This document shows, piece after piece, positions 60,487 through 64,000 of a DNA stretch of 64,000 bases. A program made the translations under genes and the position numbers. Positions within the stretch are counted from its first letter, which is position 1, and the number at the start of each line of letters is the position of its first letter. This DNA is from Calliopum simillimum (lineage: Eukaryota; Arthropoda; Insecta; Diptera; Lauxaniidae), in contig OX638370.1 of NCBI GenBank assembly GCA_951812925.1, forward strand, positions 6,596,001-6,660,000, read 5' to 3'. The notes beneath the pieces were generated by a model. It did not search any database. It worked only from the letters and a program-made list of their open reading frames with translations, and was not told the origin of the DNA.

Positions 60487-61597
60487 GCCTTAAAGCAGTA
60501 TAAACTCGTGTTTTTGCTTATAGTCGATGCATTTTTAAACAATTAAAGCGACATTATACAATTCTACACCAATTACTACAAATTAAACATAAGTTTAAAT
60601 TATGTCCGCTTAAAAACATACTTACAAATAACTTAACATTTCCAAATTTGTGTAATTTTATATATTAAAATGTAGTTATTTAAAGTAAATTGACACATTG
60701 AAGAGTTATCACAAAAGCCAACAGCGCTAAGACAACAATATCCGTTCGATTAAATATCAATAGAAATATTTGAGCACAGAATTGTCGCCAACGACGTTAA
60801 ATTTTCATTGAAACATTTTATCGCAGCAGCAGCAAGCATCACATCACAAAATCATCACATTCACTCCACCCTCACCCACCCATGCATACACTTGCAATAT
60901 TTCACTGCGCAGCCCACTTCCTGTTTGTGCAATAACGTTGTGTTTCCAAGGTTGCTGCTGCTGTTAACGTCAACATCAACAACAACAGTAGCGCGATAGC
61001 AATTTTTAAAGTAAATCGCTTGTAAAATCTCACAACGCTTATCAGCAGCACATCATCAGTAAAGTCAGCATTATTGGTGATATATATGGTATGAGTACGT
61101 TTTCTTTTTCCAATGCTTTCAATTTATTATTTTTCTTTTCTTCTTTGAATTGAAAAATTATGAAACAATTTTCTATCTTTATTTTTTTCTTTCTCTATAA
61201 CCTATTTTCTCGCACTTTTTTTTTATTATTGGCAAATTGTTGTGCTCGAGGTTATATAGATATTGTATATTTGAGATATATATTTTGTACGATTTGTCAT
61301 TATGATTTTCAGCAGATTGTAGACAGTGGTTTCTTTTTTGGTTTTTTTTTTTTCAGCTTTCAAATGAAATCAAGGTTTTGTATTGCTTTCATAGGTAAGA
61401 TATTGAGTTGTGTAAGCAAGCGTTTATCCTTGGATTTATTGTGTTTATTGACAGTGTACTATAAAGTTTATTTGCCAATTCCTTGCAATTGATGAACAAT
61501 AAGTTTTTCAGTTTATTTTAATGTAAAAGTAGTGAAGAGCTTAAGCCTTGAGTCAATAACTAGGTATCGAGCTATTTCTAATATGATTATGACATAG
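60487..61597. other. Non-coding stretch
   Basis: No supported gene. CAGCAGCAGCAAGC-type and CAACAACAACAG-type trinucleotide runs near 60823 and 60975. Confidence 0.4.
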
Positions 61598-62400
61598 GTG
61601 TTTGGTCGGGGACCAAAATTTATAGCTTTCGCTATACACAAATATCATAAAAATTTAAAAGAGATACCTTTGCTGAGGCTCCGCTACACTGCTGCAGCGC
61701 TTCGACACTTTTAGCACGTTGGGCGTGCACGGTGATGGCGACGGACACCAAGTCGGCACTTCTGGTGATGACCAAGAGTCAATGATGCTGACCAGGAGTC
61801 GTTCTTCATGACCTGGAGTCGCTGTTCGTGACCATGAGTCACTGTTTCTGGCGTAAATGAAACGCCAAGGTAAAGCGATGAGCTGTATTAAGCTTAAACC
61901 GCAGCCAGCAAAGAATTCCGATAGAATAATGAAAACTCGAGACTTTTGACTTTACTTAGATTTAATTATTTATTTTAAAAATAACTTTATGAGAATAAAA
62001 ATGGATATTGATCAAAAATTAGTAAGTTGAAATTTTTGCAGTTGTTTGCGGTGGTAGTTATTATCAACGAGTGAGCAATTTTCCCAACTTGAACTTTAGA
62101 CTTCAAGTTGAGAAAATATGCTAAGCAATTGTCAGCAATAAATATTGCATTCGAGTGAGCGAGACGGCAACACTCTTTGCGCTAAAAAGCATTCTATACA
62201 TATTTTCAAGTCTTGATCATCGTCTGTAACGAGTAGTTACAGATCGAGTGGGTGGGTAGTGTTGCCGTTCGTCAAAGAATAATGCTGGAGTTTGGGAGTA
62301 AAAGTTTACGCATTTCCCCGCGTAAACAATAGGTCACACGCTGCCTTTTCCAGAGTCTGCTCCGCTGAGCCCTGTTGAAAATATTTTGTTTATAAGTTTA
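61598..62400 (+). repeat. Large direct repeat, copy 1
   Basis: Begins TGTTTGGTCGGG. It contains a GATGACC(A/T)nGAGTC-type short internal repeat (61760-61850), an AT-rich middle, then CGAGTGAGCGAGACGGCAAC and GTAACGAGTAGTTACA...GGGTAGTGTTGCCGTTC (62225-62272). The same order recurs at 62853-64000. No conserved coding frame. The uninterrupted site CAATTG lies at 62126-62131. Confidence 0.8.
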
Positions 62401-62559
62401 AGTTATGTTGAAATATTGCTTTTTGAATGACGTATATGTAAATGCAAATTCAATTTTCATCAAGAACCCCAGAGTACTGAAGTAAACTGAACTGTATAGA
62501 TGGGATAAATCTTGCAGTGAGTATTGTTTCAGTTGTTATTACGATTAATAGGGGTATTG

Positions 62560-62770
62560 GGCAAAATCAAAAAAAAAAAATGAAAATGTCAAATAATGCT
62601 GAAAATATTGAAAAATCCAAAAATATGGAAAATAAATGAGAAATTGTTCAAATAGTCAAAAATGTCCAAAAATGTTGAAAAATACGAATAATATAGACAT
62701 ATGTTGAAATAGTCGAAAATTCGCGAAATTTATAAAATCCCGGAACTATGGCAAAAAGTGAAAACTGCTA
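62560..62770. repeat. Short TGAAAAATCC/AAAATGTC-type array
   Basis: Degenerate units such as AAAATGTCAAATAATGCTGA and TCAAAAATGTCCAAAAATG, similar in style to 57.9-58.6 kb. Weak periodicity. Confidence 0.4.
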
Positions 62771-62852
62771 TTTAAATACTTGAATACTTAATGTCACTAA
62801 CTGTTAGAAGATATGAAAATTTTTGAAACTCTGAAACTATTGAAGAGATCGA

Positions 62853-64000
62853 TGTTGTTTGGTCGGGAAAAAATTTAATATTTTTAAATATAATAGCCTT
62901 ATCATGTATGACGAACGAATAAAGTGACTGATTTCACTCATTAATATCAACTTATTTAAACTTTTTATTAAGACCTTACCATAACCTAAGCGATCATTTT
63001 AGTTCAAAGAACAAAGTTTGTAAGCATAAACTTCAAACCATCTTTTAACTTGGAGAATATAATCAGTTAAAAATCAGTAAAACGATTCGTTCGTTATACA
63101 TGGTACGGCTATAAGATAAAATTTCAACGGGTTACCTTTTGATAAGACTCTACTTTGGCTGCCGCTGCTACGATGCACTTAACCCCCTGGGCTACATACA
63201 ATGGCAATGGAAAGTCTCTGGCGATGATCATGAGTCTCGGGCCAGCAGTCACTGTGGGAGACCTGGAGTCATTTTGGAAGTCGCTTTTTATGAGCTGAAA
63301 TCGTTGCTATTGATGACGATGACACTTCGAAAAGAAGCGATGAATTGTCTTTGCTTCTACGTGATCAATTCAAAATTTTTCATAAAAAGGATTACCCAGA
63401 ACACTTAAGTTTAAGTTTATTTTACTTTTATTGATGAATTAACTTTATAAAATTAAAAATTAAAATGAGGATTTACAAATATAAAGAGCTGCAGTTGCTT
63501 GCTGCATAGTTAATTTTCAACGAGTGAAGTTTTTCGCAACTTGAACGTTAGACTCGCTAAAACGTCAAGCTAAAAATTGTGCTGAACAATTGAGGAGTGG
63601 CCGTACCAAAGGGCCTAAGTACCATTTCGAAGCAAAAGTAATGTCATATTTTTTATGTGCCTAATAGTCTATTGTTTGACTGTTATAATTTTTTCAACAT
63701 AATGACATCAATTTCATACTATCAAGAAAATTTTAAGTGAAAACAAAAAACAATCTTATTAATTTCTAATTTTCATATTATGACACTACTTTTGCCTTAA
63801 AATGGTACTTAGGCCCTTTGGCAAGGCCACTCCTCAATTGTCAGCCATTCATGTTGTATACGAATGAGCGAGACGGCAACACTCGCTAGTACTAAAAAGC
63901 GGTATACATGCTTATTTCAAGTTTTGATAGTTGACTGTAACGAGTAGTTACATACAGATCGTGCGGATGGGTAGTGTTGCCGTTCATCGAGTAATTACAA
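62853..64000 (+). repeat. Large direct repeat, copy 2, running off the window
   Basis: Shares TGTTTGGTCGGG, GACCTGGAGTCATT, AACGAGTGA, TTGAACGTTAGACT, CGAATGAGCGAGACGGCAAC and GTAACGAGTAGTTACA with copy 1. It carries the 242-bp insertion at 63593-63834 that copy 1 lacks. An 89-codon open frame at 63139-63408 shows no domain and is not preserved in copy 1. Confidence 0.8.
63593..63834. mobile_element. 242-bp MITE with AGGAGTGGCC ends and CAATTG duplication
   Basis: Ends AGGAGTGGCC(G/T)T(A/G)CCAAAGGG match inverted over about 35 bp (CCTAAGTACCATTT also shared). The element is flanked by CAATTG at 63587-63592 and 63835-63840. The paralogous repeat copy 1 has a single CAATTG (62126-62131) and no insert, proving insertion and a 6-bp duplication. 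Superfamily unassigned. Confidence 0.92.

Overview
This 64 kb window looks like AT-rich nuclear DNA of a higher fly (Diptera, Brachycera), most simply deep intron or flanking sequence of one large gene. The reasons are long non-coding stretches, dense DNA-transposon fossils (mariner DD34D, a DD37E Tc1/mariner-type transposase, hAT-like short elements), RTE-like and RNase H-bearing non-LTR retrotransposon remnants, and several copies of a repeat whose core sits between a TA-rich run and a GTCT/GTCC run, as in the dipteran 'mini-me' elements. A tephritid fruit fly or similar is plausible, but this cannot be proven from the sequence alone.

Only one convincing host coding segment is visible: an internal exon at 38247-39955 (+), with a clear acceptor and donor. 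It encodes about 570 residues of low-complexity, Ser/Asn/Ala-rich and acidic sequence with an RRARR dibasic site, and ends inside the first half of an immunoglobulin domain (Cys, then Trp 11 residues later). A long disordered region followed by a single Ig domain resembles the secreted neuregulin-like EGFR ligand Vein, offered tentatively. The first exon and the rest of the Ig domain were not found, so much of the window is probably intron on one or both sides of this exon.

Layout: 0.8-3.3 kb, copies of a repeat headed ACTCATACGTCATG, a tandem repeat and a short inverted-repeat element. 4.25-9.65 kb, a 5.4 kb composite with 458-bp inverted arms, containing an RTE-like fragment, a 240-bp palindrome and a hAT-type element with a perfect 8-bp target duplication. 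9.66-10.16 kb, a G-rich-motif inverted-repeat element abutting the composite. 13.4-14.5 kb, ACTCATACGTCATG dimers and an orientation switch. 15.8-16.4 kb, about 117 copies of a pentanucleotide. 16.6-18.2 kb, a dead DD37E transposase inside a possible hAT-like frame. 19.5-25.8 kb, an inverted-repeat element, two oppositely oriented mini-me-like copies and a complete but dead mariner. 25.8-33 kb, long imperfect tandem arrays. 34.6-36 kb, more ACTCATACGTCATG copies in reverse orientation. 38.2-40 kb, the host exon. 40.6-52.6 kb, two more mini-me-like copies in opposite orientation, A/T-rich minisatellites, an RNase H non-LTR remnant and two GTGCC-motif tandem arrays. 54.7-56.1 kb, nested inverted-repeat elements with an internally deleted Tc1/mariner derivative. 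58-58.6 kb, a TTCAAAAAGTCGAAAAAT-type array. 61.6-64 kb, two diverged direct copies of a larger repeat, the second interrupted by a 242-bp element whose empty site is preserved in the first.

No bacterial-type operons, CRISPR arrays, rRNA genes or intact tRNA genes were seen. Most short open frames are chance or simple-sequence artefacts. The best discovery leads are the ACTCATACGTCATG family (recurrent 272-274 bp spacing), the 5.4 kb foldback composite, and the insertions with empty sites readable inside this window.
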